Of a stretch of 64,000 nt of DNA, positions 55,725-63,892 are shown piece by piece (position 1 is the first letter of the stretch; the number at the start of each line of letters is the position of its first letter). The position numbers were made by a program, and so were the translations under genes. The DNA comes from Dehalogenimonas etheniformans (lineage in GTDB: Bacteria; Chloroflexota; Dehalococcoidia; Dehalococcoidales; Dehalococcoidaceae). The notes beneath the pieces are model-generated. The model was not told where the DNA came from, ran no database searches, and worked only from the letters and a program-made list of their open reading frames with translations. The stretch covers positions 186,001-250,000 of the forward strand of contig NZ_CP058566.2 of the NCBI RefSeq assembly GCF_014672715.2, read 5' to 3'.

Positions 55725-57501
55725 TTCTTCTCAAGGAGTTGAAGTAACCACTTACCAGTTCATCTCCTACGCTGCCGTTACAAAACGGCTGATTTGACCT
55801 ACTGCAATCACGATATACAGTAATCCCCTTCAAACCCAGTCGATAAGCTAGATGCAAAATATCAAGCACATCTTGCTGGCTTGCATGCTGAGGAAGGTTG
55901 ACCGTTTTGGAGACGGCAGAATCCGTATGTTCTTGAAATGCCGCCTGCATTCTGACATGCCACTCGGGAGACACGGTATGGGCGTTAATAAATACACCTT
56001 TGAGATCCTCACTGACTTCTGGCATTAAAGGCAGGTCATTGTTGTGAACCAGCCGTTGAACCAGCTGGCAGGAAAATATGCCAGCCTGTTCAAAAGCGTC
56101 TTTAAAATGAGGGTTGATATCGAGAAGATGGTGTTCACCATGAAAAGCGTTCCTAATGAACGCCATGGCGAAAGCAGGCTCAATACCTGAAGTGCAACCT
56201 GCGATCAGTGAAATGGTCCCCGTTGGCGCTATCGTGGTGCAGGTCGCATTCCGCATTGGCTCACCAGTGTCGTTGTATCCCGGGTAAAGTCCTCTTTCTA
56301 AGGCTAGTTCTCTCGAAGTTTCATGGGCTTCTCGATTAATGTATTTCATCACTCGTCTTGCTACATCTAAGGCTTTAGTTGAGTCATATGGAATCCTCAT
56401 CTGCAGCAGCAAGTCGGCAAAACCCATTATTCCCAAGCCGACTTTCCGCGTGCGAAGCGTTGCACGTTCCATCACTGGACTAGGATATCGGGTCAAATCG
56501 ATACAATTATCCAGGAAGCGAATTGCCGATCTGACAACTTTTCCAAGTTTATCAAAATCGATCTCAGCACGGTCGCCATCGATAAAAAGCATACGGCTTA
56601 AGTTTATCGAGCCCAGGTGGCAAAATTCGTTCGGCAGTAGCGGTTGCTCCCCACAACCGCTGACATGATCTAAATCACCGTGTTGAGGCGTCGGATTGTC
56701 GCGGTTCACTCGATCCAAAAAGATAACCCCTGGATCGCCAGTTTTCCAGGAAAGATCAGCTATTTTTTTTAAGACGAAACCAGCATTTAACAAGCCCACT
56801 GTTCTCCCCGAGACTGGATGAACCAGTGGATAGTTCTCTTCTGTCTTGACTCGTTCCATGAAGTCGTCAGTTAGACCGATGCAGGTGAAGAAGTTGGCAA
56901 AGGTGGATGGATCCTGTTTAGCCTGGATAAATTCCATGATATCGGGATGATCCACGCGCAACATTGCCGAGTTGCAGCCGCGACGGATGCCGCCCTGACG
57001 AATATTCAGAGTTGCTCGCGACAATATGTCCAAAAGTCCTAATGGGCCAAAAGCCACACCCTGTCGGTCACCAACACTATCACTTCTTGGGCGGATACTC
57101 GAAAAGTTGAAGCCGATACCGCTGCCGCCTTTATGGACCAGAGCGGCGTACTTCACGGTATCGAACACTGATTCCAGCGTGTCCTGGATCGGCAGGACCA
57201 TCGTTCCGGCCAGTTGGCCGTGCCCGGTTCCGGCATTAAGAAGCGTAGGCGAATTAGGCAAAAATTCAAGACTAGCCATTAGGCGATAAAAATCATCGAT
57301 AACTGCCTCGACATCAGCCTGACGATCATATTTACATTCGATGGAGGCAACGGCTTTGGCGACCCTCCGAAACATGTCATCTGGATTTTCAGAAATTTCG
57401 CCAATCTCGTTTCTTCTCAAATAGCGTTTCTCTAACACAAGTTTTGAGTTCGAAGTAAGTCTGGGCTCGAAGACAATGGGTACGGTAGTATTAATTGCCA
57501 T
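55711..57501 (-). CDS. nrdJ: Divergent adenosylcobalamin-type (class II) ribonucleotide reductase homologue
   Basis: 596 residues from the ATG at 57501 (AAAGG upstream). Class II enzymes make deoxyribonucleotides by using adenosylcobalamin to form a thiyl radical. The fold is clear: FLPNSPTLLNAGT, HKGGSGIGFNFSSIRP, RVDHPDIMEFI and GLKGITVYRDCSR. The thiyl Cys C283 and E285 are kept in SGCGEQPLLP, as is C294. Three normally conserved things are missing: the Asn of NxCxE is S281, the N-terminal redox Cys (usual LxxCF) is T100, and no CxxC tail follows. It ends in VSGYFNSL. It may still reduce ribonucleotides with altered chemistry, or it may do something else. It overlaps the nitrilase-family gene by 11 nt. 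Confidence 0.8.
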   Translation of the reverse strand: MAINTTVPIVFEPRLTSNSKLVLEKRYLRRNEIGEISENPDDMFRRVAKAVASIECKYDRQADVEAVIDDFYRLMASLEFLPNSPTLLNAGTGHGQLAGTMVLPIQDTLESVFDTVKYAALVHKGGSGIGFNFSSIRPRSDSVGDRQGVAFGPLGLLDILSRATLNIRQGGIRRGCNSAMLRVDHPDIMEFIQAKQDPSTFANFFTCIGLTDDFMERVKTEENYPLVHPVSGRTVGLLNAGFVLKKIADLSWKTGDPGVIFLDRVNRDNPTPQHGDLDHVSGCGEQPLLPNEFCHLGSINLSRMLFIDGDRAEIDFDKLGKVVRSAIRFLDNCIDLTRYPSPVMERATLRTRKVGLGIMGFADLLLQMRIPYDSTKALDVARRVMKYINREAHETSRELALERGLYPGYNDTGEPMRNATCTTIAPTGTISLIAGCTSGIEPAFAMAFIRNAFHGEHHLLDINPHFKDAFEQAGIFSCQLVQRLVHNNDLPLMPEVSEDLKGVFINAHTVSPEWHVRMQAAFQEHTDSAVSKTVNLPQHASQQDVLDILHLAYRLGLKGITVYRDCSRSNQPFCNGSVGDELVSGYFNSLRRIDHA

Positions 57502-58276
57502 TATTGATGCCTTTCGATCCAAATAAATGTATTACTTCGAACTGTTCTGAGGTCGGTCGCATCGATGCTAGATCCCAATCAAAAAGTAAAACCGCTGGAT
57601 CGCCCGCATAAGAGAAAACAGGTTGCCCACCTATAATTACTGTGCTCTCGCCCTTGGTCCAATCGACGTTTCGTTCAATACCGGTTCGGTTGCATGCCCA
57701 TAACGGCAAGTCTGTCTCGATTGAAAGTTTTTTCCAATATTCCATCGGTGGGAACCTATGGCCCCAGGCAGCATTGACAATCAGAAGTTCAGCGTCTTTT
57801 TTGGCGAGTGAGACCCCATGTTGAGTATTCAGTGTATCGGCGCAAATCAAGATACCAATTTTTTTGCCTGACACTCTGACGGGCTCAGTCTCCCGACCCG
57901 GAGAAGACCATTTCTCTTCGGCGCCGGGATGGACCTCGATCTTACGGTGTTTACCAGCTATACGTCCTTTGTCGATAGCAAAAACCGTGTTATAACATTT
58001 GCCTGAAGAAGCATCGCGCTCGGGATATGACAAGAAGATTAAAATATCAAACTCCCAGCTTAGAGCCACGATTTTTGTCATCCATTCATCCGGCTGAGGC
58101 ATTATCCAATCGGAACCAACAATATCCTGGAAGAAATAACCGGGGATGCATAGCTCAGGTGTGAGAATTATCGTTGCTCCGAGTCTTGCCACCGACCGTA
58201 TGAGTTCTTCTACCAATATCCTATTGGCTTCGATTGCGCCTGGCTCAGGATCCATATGAAGCATGGCGACTTTCAT
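57491..58276 (-). CDS. Carbon-nitrogen hydrolase (nitrilase family)
   Basis: 261 residues with the full catalytic triad: E41 (LTPELCIPGY), K112 (HRKIEVHPGAEEKW) and C145 (LICADT). Members split amides or nitriles or transfer the acyl group. It sits between cobO and the ribonucleotide reductase homologue and overlaps the latter by 11 nt, so it belongs to the riboswitch-controlled operon. Corrinoids carry many amide groups, so a side-chain amidase role can be imagined, but nothing in the sequence proves a corrinoid substrate. Confidence 0.85.
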   Translation of the reverse strand: MKVAMLHMDPEPGAIEANRILVEELIRSVARLGATIILTPELCIPGYFFQDIVGSDWIMPQPDEWMTKIVALSWEFDILIFLSYPERDASSGKCYNTVFAIDKGRIAGKHRKIEVHPGAEEKWSSPGRETEPVRVSGKKIGILICADTLNTQHGVSLAKKDAELLIVNAAWGHRFPPMEYWKKLSIETDLPLWACNRTGIERNVDWTKGESTVIIGGQPVFSYAGDPAVLLFDWDLASMRPTSEQFEVIHLFGSKGINNGN

Positions 58277-58798
58277 CTAGAAATCGATCCCTTTTCTGGC
58301 AGAAAGTCCCAGATCAAACGGGTGACGAATGTTCTTAAGTTCAGCGACATAATCCGCTTTTTCAATTATTCTATCAGGGGCGTATCTGCCTGTCAGGACC
58401 AGTTCAACGCCCTTTGGTTTGTTATCAATGAGCTTTAAAACCTCACCAATGTCCACGATTTCCCAGGACGTGGCGGTGTTCAATTCGTCCAGGATAATGA
58501 CATCATATTTGCCGCTTTCCATAGCATTTCTTGCGGCTTTGAGAGCCTGTTCGCTCAGGTTCAGGTCCTCCGGGGAAATATCTTCGGGGCTGAGGAAATT
58601 TGGGCGCCCAAACGCTTGAAAATCTATCCCCAACTTCTTCAATGAAGCGTATTCTCCATATTTGTGTGGTCCTTTCATGAAAAAGACGATAAAGCATTTT
58701 AGACCATAACCAGAAGCTCGAAGGGCTGTTCCAAGGGCGGCTGATGTTTTACCCCTTCCATCGCCGGTGAAGACCTGTACTTTGCCTTCTAATTCCAT
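58277..58798 (-). CDS. cobO: Corrinoid adenosyltransferase, CobA/CobO type
   Basis: 173 residues from the ATG at 58798, which has AGAGGA upstream; the frame to 58846 is longer than needed. It transfers the adenosyl group of ATP to reduced corrinoids. The P-loop is GDGRGKTSAALG, and the VIILDELNTATSW segment and the C-terminal HPFDLGLSARKGIDF end are family signatures. It directly follows cbiB and precedes the nitrilase-family gene without a gap, so adenosylation is coupled to cobinamide processing. Confidence 0.94.
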   Translation of the reverse strand: MELEGKVQVFTGDGRGKTSAALGTALRASGYGLKCFIVFFMKGPHKYGEYASLKKLGIDFQAFGRPNFLSPEDISPEDLNLSEQALKAARNAMESGKYDVIILDELNTATSWEIVDIGEVLKLIDNKPKGVELVLTGRYAPDRIIEKADYVAELKNIRHPFDLGLSARKGIDF

Positions 58799-58799
58799 T

Positions 58800-59732
58800 T
58801 CATCCTCTAATAAAAAGAACTGCCGTAAGTACACAAATACTCGCAATTATCCAGAGACTAACACTCCAGATGAACAGCCCAATGGCTCGGTCGATCGCCG
58901 AAAAGTCTGGGTCAATCGGTGGGTCTATGCCGATTGAATAGTGGCCACGTTTGGCAAGTGTTACCCCGAGAGCGCCTGCTGCCGCGGTCATAGGCCAGCC
59001 ACCGTTTGGGCCGGGTGTCAGGGAGTGTTGGGTGAGCATGGTGGTCCATGATTTTCGAAAATCGAGGTTGCGGAATTTAGCTCCTAGCACAATTGCTAGC
59101 CCTGTCAGCCTTGCCGGAACGAAGTTCACTAGGTCATCAAGTCTTGCGGCAAACTTGCCGAGGTATTCGAACTTCCCCCGATATCCGATCATATTGTCCA
59201 GAGTATTGATCACCCTGTGAGCGACTGCTCCGGGAACCCCAAAAATTAGGAAATAAAAGAATGGTGCGACCACAAAGTCGGAGGCATTTTCAGCAATAGA
59301 ACGGACACTTGAAGAGATGATGTCTTTATTAGATATTGAGCCGTTTCCCTTTACAGTATCAAATAGTCCTCTCATGTTTTGAGGAACTGGTCGTCCATTT
59401 TGAATGATCTCCTTGGTACGTCTCGCAACCTTCCATTGTTCCCTAATACAAAAGGTCGATTTGAATATGAGAATACCGACTAGCACAAAAAGCCATCTAT
59501 TCGTATCTTTGCACCAGGTCATCAACCAGAACACCGCTAGACTAATAGTTATTGTCAAAAGGCTTACCAGAGCGCCGTATACTAGTTGCCCGATCGGTTT
59601 TAGCTGGAACCCGGGTTTGATCAAAGCATCAATTAAACGACCAGCCCATACAGTAGGGTGTAGGGAAGTGGGATATTCTCCTATCAATAGGTCAAGAAGA
59701 ACAGCTCCGACCAAAATTAAGATCAGTTCCAA
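58800..59732 (-). CDS. cbiB: Adenosylcobinamide-phosphate synthase
   Basis: 310 residues from a TTG start with AGGA upstream, several membrane helices. CbiB attaches an aminopropanol arm to adenosylcobyric acid. DLLIGEYPTSLHPTVWAGRLID at the start, SSVRSIAENASDFVVAPFFYF in the middle and TPGPNGGWPMTAAAGALGV near the end are diagnostic. With CbiZ it allows salvaged cobinamides to be cut to cobyric acid and rebuilt with the preferred arm. Confidence 0.95.
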   Translation of the reverse strand: MELILILVGAVLLDLLIGEYPTSLHPTVWAGRLIDALIKPGFQLKPIGQLVYGALVSLLTITISLAVFWLMTWCKDTNRWLFVLVGILIFKSTFCIREQWKVARRTKEIIQNGRPVPQNMRGLFDTVKGNGSISNKDIISSSVRSIAENASDFVVAPFFYFLIFGVPGAVAHRVINTLDNMIGYRGKFEYLGKFAARLDDLVNFVPARLTGLAIVLGAKFRNLDFRKSWTTMLTQHSLTPGPNGGWPMTAAAGALGVTLAKRGHYSIGIDPPIDPDFSAIDRAIGLFIWSVSLWIIASICVLTAVLFIRG

Positions 59733-59734
59733 CT

Positions 59735-60493
59735 TTAGAATCCTCTTGAATTCCTGATTGCCTGAATGGTTGAAGAAGTGACTGTTCTTGCCATCATCTC
59801 ACCTAACTTGGTGTGGCCGCCGACGTAGGTGTATTTGTATTCGGTCCCCGAGACGATTGTTATCTGGTCGGTGCCGGTGCCTGTGGCCATGAGATTGGGA
59901 GCGTAAGCGCTCCGGATATCGAGTTCCTGTAGGGCGACATTCTTGGCTTCGGTGATAGTGATAAACGATGATGCTAATGCCGGAGGCTCGAGGATAGCAT
60001 TGGTTAGTACGATATTGTTGATAGTGCCGATCTTCTCGAACTTTCCGTTCCTCTCAATCCCAGAAGCTTTATCTACGCCAACCCTCATTGCATTAGTTTT
60101 AACACCGGCGGTCGTGAAGCATATGACCCAAAATTCGTCGTAAATTTCTTCGTGCCAGGCTACCTTTTCCTGGTTGACGCCTGTAGACATAAAAGCGATG
60201 TCTTCGATTGTCCTACCAAGTTCAGAAAGCACATCTTTCATTATCTGACCATATGTGTCCTGCCAGCTGTGTGATTCATCATGCATAAAGTCCCAAAGAC
60301 CTCTTGGAACGTGGCAATTACAAATTACATCGGTTTCTATATATCCATGCCTTGTGGAGAGAACCGGTTGCTTCCGGGGGAGGGTAATGGCGAGTGTATC
60401 AGTCGGTGTTCCTAAGGCCTGATGGTAGACAACATCTGCGGTTACACCATGAAAAGTACCAATCGGTTTTCTAGTGGTTTTCGGCTCAGCCAA
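59735..60493 (-). CDS. cbiZ: Adenosylcobinamide amidohydrolase
   Basis: 252 residues from a TTG start with AAGGAG upstream. CbiZ removes the nucleotide-loop arm from salvaged cobamides or cobinamides to give cobyric acid, which is then remodelled. Family segments include FMSTGVNQEKVAWHEEIYDE, TTAGVKTNAMRVG, ITEAKNVALQELDIRSAYAP, ATGTGTDQITIVSG and YVGGHTKLGEMMA. It lies between the radical SAM gene and cbiB with gaps of 11 and 2 nt. Remodelling enzymes of this kind suit bacteria whose RdhA need a particular lower ligand. Confidence 0.94.
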   Translation of the reverse strand: MAEPKTTRKPIGTFHGVTADVVYHQALGTPTDTLAITLPRKQPVLSTRHGYIETDVICNCHVPRGLWDFMHDESHSWQDTYGQIMKDVLSELGRTIEDIAFMSTGVNQEKVAWHEEIYDEFWVICFTTAGVKTNAMRVGVDKASGIERNGKFEKIGTINNIVLTNAILEPPALASSFITITEAKNVALQELDIRSAYAPNLMATGTGTDQITIVSGTEYKYTYVGGHTKLGEMMARTVTSSTIQAIRNSRGF

Positions 60494-60504
60494 TCTTCTT
60501 CTCC

Positions 60505-61284
60505 TTAGTAAAGTCTAATGACTTCATACATGAGATCTTTTTTCTCAAGTTTCGATTCGGTTTGTTGCGTACAGGTCACATTTACCAGATGTTTTTTCGC
60601 GACAGTGACCGCTTCGATCATTTCGTCCGGCGTAGCTCGGCGCCAAGGATTCTCAGCACCCGATTCAAAATATGCATCAATGCGATACGGAATGTTCGGA
60701 TCGATCATAGCGACAAATGCTGCAATCTTCTCGGTTTCATCCAAATCGATCATCCCGGGAATAAAGACGCTTTCCGCTCTAAGTTTCTTGCCTTGTTGAT
60801 ATACTTTACAGAAATTACCTAGCACATTTCTGTTTGAATGCTCGGTATAAGCTCGGTACACATCAGGGGTCACCGCCTTCAAGCTCATAACAATTTCATC
60901 AGTGTTTGTTAGATCCGGCAGTTTAACCCCATTGGTATTTAGTGTGATGTAACAACCGAACTCATCTTTCAATGCCTTTGTGATATCAGAATAGGAAGGA
61001 TCTATCGAAGCTTCCTGTCCTTCGAAAAGCACTTCTTTAATTGGGACTTTTTTCAGAATCGTGGCGAGTTCGTCAAGCAACAGGAATTGTTCCGGGGATT
61101 TTGGTTTCGGCAGTTTAGGATCCCGCAAGACGACATCGAGATTCTCCTCCAAAGCCATGCAGTTAATCTCTTTATTGCAAAGACAACCCTGACATTTGAG
61201 GTTACAACCCCAGTGAAAAAGATAAGCCTTTGATATCGCTGGAGCATAAGCCACATGGTAGACCTTTGTTTTTATAGCTACCAT
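60505..61284 (-). CDS. Radical SAM protein, first gene of the B12-regulated operon
   Basis: 259 residues from the ATG at 61284; a longer frame runs back through the riboswitch and is not real. The [4Fe-4S]-SAM site is C27-x3-C31-x2-C34 in FHWGCNLKCQGCLCNK. The rest has the half-barrel look of activase-like radical SAM enzymes (LNTNGV, MSLKAVTPDVYRAY) with no SPASM or B12-binding domain. It is the gene most directly controlled by the cobalamin riboswitch and is followed by cbiZ. Its product could act in corrinoid or lower-ligand chemistry, or activate a partner protein; function unknown. Confidence 0.85.
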   Translation of the reverse strand: MVAIKTKVYHVAYAPAISKAYLFHWGCNLKCQGCLCNKEINCMALEENLDVVLRDPKLPKPKSPEQFLLLDELATILKKVPIKEVLFEGQEASIDPSYSDITKALKDEFGCYITLNTNGVKLPDLTNTDEIVMSLKAVTPDVYRAYTEHSNRNVLGNFCKVYQQGKKLRAESVFIPGMIDLDETEKIAAFVAMIDPNIPYRIDAYFESGAENPWRRATPDEMIEAVTVAKKHLVNVTCTQQTESKLEKKDLMYEVIRLY

Positions 61285-61303
61285 AGTTTCCAAAATTCCT
61301 CCC

Positions 61304-61338
61304 AAAAAGAGAGCCCCCTCCGAAAGCAGGAGGGGGCT
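61304..61338 (-). terminator. Riboswitch terminator hairpin
   Basis: On the minus strand, AGCCCCCTCC and GGAGGGGGCT form a perfect 10-bp stem with a 7-nt loop, then CTCTTTTT. It lies between the cobalamin aptamer and the radical SAM gene, the expected off-state structure when the ligand is bound. Confidence 0.85.
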
Positions 61339-61388
61339 AACAATATTAACACCGTTCCAACCTTCAGTAACCACCAGAAGGTGTAATT

Positions 61389-61502
61389 CCTGAAACCGGC
61401 GCTTTGCTGGCTCGTGGTTTCCCACACACAGTAGGCGGTACTGCGCCGGATTCTCACCGGCTTTCTGTTCCTTTACCCGATTTGATATGCGGGTGTTTCA
61501 GG
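61389..61502 (-). promoter_or_regulatory. Cobalamin riboswitch aptamer
   Basis: On the minus strand the aptamer is closed by CCTGAAAC (61502-61495) with GTTTCAGG (61396-61389). Inside are GCCGGTGAGAATCCGGC and GCAGTACCGCC-TACTG, the conserved B12-box region of cobalamin riboswitches. A strong terminator follows. High intracellular cobamide would stop transcription of the radical SAM-cbiZ-cbiB-cobO-nitrilase-nrdJ operon. Confidence 0.87.
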
Positions 61503-61549
61503 CGTAATTAATTGTTAAAGGGCGATCGATGTTCCAATTAGGTAACTAA

Positions 61550-62992
61550 TTACCTGTAGAACACATCATTTTCGTAATGAATACCATTAACAGGCAACGG
61601 AGTAGTCCACCATTCTTCCGTTTTATCTTCTGGCCTCAGACCATAACCAAACGACTTATCTGCAGCTATAAAGAAAGAGTTTAGCAAACTGGTTTTGGCG
61701 AGGGTAACTTTGACCATCTCGTGGACAGTCGAAAGAGCATCTTTGCTGAAGACACATGTCGCTTGGCACATGCCACAATAGGTGTCGCTTTCCTGCCAAT
61801 ACCTGTTGCACTTGTGATGGTTAAAGTACCAGGTTTTAAGACCTGGGTTATTGAACAATTCCGGTTTGACAAGATCATAAGCCTGAGTGATCTCCCACGA
61901 TGGCTCAGTTTCACCCTGAAGCGCCTTCGAAGGGCATACATCTGAACATTTTTTGCAGGTATAGCAGAATTTTCTAGATCCGAAATCAACCGGTTTCATC
62001 GGAGCAATCGGAATATCAACAATGTTCATAGTCGATTGACGTATCATCGGACCCCACTCGGGAGTAATCAAGTGCTGCATGCGGCCTTGTTCACCTAGAC
62101 CGGACATCACGCCCCATCCTACAATGGGTCCGTTGCCCTGGATATTCTGCCTTATCGTTGTGTAACCAAGTACCTGAAGGAAACACATCAAACGCCATTG
62201 GGTAATATCGCAGTTGTCATAAGCCGTTCCGGCGCCACCATCGGAAAGGTAGCCTACTCGGGCGGAAGCATCAAGCGATTGCCGAATTGTGTGTACTACT
62301 GCATAGCGTGAAGAACTGGGAACTATTACCTTCTTTGCTGTGGCATCATAAGTCGGTTTCGGAGCTTCTTCAAAAACGATATCCGGATTCGGAGCTTGCG
62401 GCATTTGTCCCCAAATCATTTTTTTTGTAGTTTCATTAATTTCAGCAAAGCCAACAGACGAGCCCCCGCAATAACGTAGTAACTGGGTTAACATGATAGA
62501 CGCTTCTTCCGGGGTACCAGTCCATTTTGGGACACCAAGTACTGTCGGAGTCGGGATTAACGGCCATCCTTCCACCATCTCTTTTACGAGGGTGGCTTGA
62601 GACATGCGCCAGCGGACACCACCCCAACCTGCCAGCTTCATGGCATTGTCGCGAAGAGTAAAACCAGGGACGTCGTTTTGGGTCATGTTCTTTTGGTAGT
62701 CGGCTTTTGTCTTAGCTTGGATGGCAGCGGCCTCTTCTTTACTGAGATGAGAAGCGAAGTTGTTATATTTACCTTTCTGGAAGCGCTGCATTTTCTGCCA
62801 ATCGATTTCAACGGTTGGTTCATCGACTTCGGTAACAAACCATGGATTTTTGTATATGTTGCCGGATGACAATAATTCATCAAGGTCATGAAATTTGGGT
62901 TGGATCGCTGCTGCCGCCCCAATACCGGCGGTCGCGATCCCAATGGCTTTCATGAAATCACGCCGAGACAATGTCGAATGTGCTCTTACCAC
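61550..62992 (-). CDS. rdhA: Reductive dehalogenase catalytic subunit (third copy)
   Basis: 480 residues from a GTG start 7 nt after AAAGGAG. The Tat leader is MVRAHSTLSRRDFMKAIG with R10-R11. The first ferredoxin motif is CYTCKKCSDVCP; the second is C-x10-CGMCQATC. The sequence differs clearly from the tandem pair (for example ENPWFVTE-like text is YKNPWFVTEVDEPTVEIDW here), so it is not part of that duplication. It follows an OmpR-type regulator and directly precedes the cobalamin riboswitch and salvage operon, placing enzyme and cofactor supply side by side. No rdhB is seen. Substrate unknown. Confidence 0.95.
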   Translation of the reverse strand: MVRAHSTLSRRDFMKAIGIATAGIGAAAAIQPKFHDLDELLSSGNIYKNPWFVTEVDEPTVEIDWQKMQRFQKGKYNNFASHLSKEEAAAIQAKTKADYQKNMTQNDVPGFTLRDNAMKLAGWGGVRWRMSQATLVKEMVEGWPLIPTPTVLGVPKWTGTPEEASIMLTQLLRYCGGSSVGFAEINETTKKMIWGQMPQAPNPDIVFEEAPKPTYDATAKKVIVPSSSRYAVVHTIRQSLDASARVGYLSDGGAGTAYDNCDITQWRLMCFLQVLGYTTIRQNIQGNGPIVGWGVMSGLGEQGRMQHLITPEWGPMIRQSTMNIVDIPIAPMKPVDFGSRKFCYTCKKCSDVCPSKALQGETEPSWEITQAYDLVKPELFNNPGLKTWYFNHHKCNRYWQESDTYCGMCQATCVFSKDALSTVHEMVKVTLAKTSLLNSFFIAADKSFGYGLRPEDKTEEWWTTPLPVNGIHYENDVFYR

Positions 62993-63175
62993 CTTTGTAC
63001 TCCTTTCATGCGGGTTTTATGCCGAAACCAGATCCCTAGTGATAAATAGTAACATGAAAGTTCTAAAAAGATACTAAAAAACCGGCATGGCCTCTAAATA
63101 ATATCTAAACAAGATTTAATCAGGAATCCAAAGAGCATCACTTTTGGCCAAAATCCTTCGAACCTTGAGGATCAG
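62993..63175. other. Gap between the response regulator and rdhA
   Basis: 183 nt, AT-rich, with the AAAGGAG ribosome binding site of rdhA at its end. It should carry the rdhA promoter and perhaps the regulator's site; no clear -35/-10 pair or terminator is visible. Confidence 0.4.
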
Positions 63176-63892
63176 TTATGGATTTTGGTGATCGGAGGAG
63201 TTGGATATAAAAACCCTATACATGTAGCCGATGCCGGGGACGGTCTCAATAATTCTCGGATTAGCAGGATCCTTCTCAATCTTCGCACGGAGCTTGCCGA
63301 TAAAGACGTGAAGGTACTGTCGTTCGTTGATATACTCGTTACCCCAGACCTTAGCCAGTAGGTTATCTTGAGTGATTACCTTATCTGCATTGAACACCAG
63401 TTCTTTTAACAGCATATACTCAGTGGGAGTGAGTCGAATTTCATTACTTTCGACGTAAATGCGCCTCTTTGCTGGGTCAAGTCTAACCGGCCCAGCCTGC
63501 ACCGGTAATGATGGGGCAGCATCTAATGCCTTGAACCGTCGTAGTACTGCATGGACCCTGGCGATGAGTTCTTCGATACCGAATGGTTTTGTGAGGTAGT
63601 CATCAGCGCCGATGTTGAGGCAAGTGACTTTATCGCTCAATTCCCCCCGGGCTGAGAGGACGAGAATCGGAACTTGGGTCCATTTACGCAGGTTACGAAT
63701 AACATCATATCCATCGATGCCTGGCATCATTATGTCCAGAATAACCAGTTCAGGTAGTTCCTCCTCCATAACAATTAGCGCTTGGGAGCCGTTTGAAGCA
63801 GTCAAGACGTCCCAACCTTCCATCTTAAGGTTGGCGCGCAGGAACTTAATGATCACTGGGTCATCATCAACGATTAAAACTTTAGTGCCCAT
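63176..63892 (-). CDS. OmpR/PhoB-family response regulator
   Basis: 238 residues from the ATG at 63892 ([12 protein letters not shown]), preceded by AGGTG; the frame extending to 63985 adds unlikely residues. The receiver has the acidic pocket D9-D11, the phosphorylated D53 in [12 protein letters not shown] and K102 in DDYLTKPFG. The C-terminal winged helix includes [20 protein letters not shown] and a final [28 protein letters not shown] wing. It probably controls the rdhA downstream; the cognate kinase would lie beyond the right edge or elsewhere, for example the orphan multi-PAS kinase (speculative). Confidence 0.92.
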   Translation of the reverse strand: MGTKVLIVDDDPVIIKFLRANLKMEGWDVLTASNGSQALIVMEEELPELVILDIMMPGIDGYDVIRNLRKWTQVPILVLSARGELSDKVTCLNIGADDYLTKPFGIEELIARVHAVLRRFKALDAAPSLPVQAGPVRLDPAKRRIYVESNEIRLTPTEYMLLKELVFNADKVITQDNLLAKVWGNEYINERQYLHVFIGKLRAKIEKDPANPRIIETVPGIGYMYRVFISNSSDHQNP

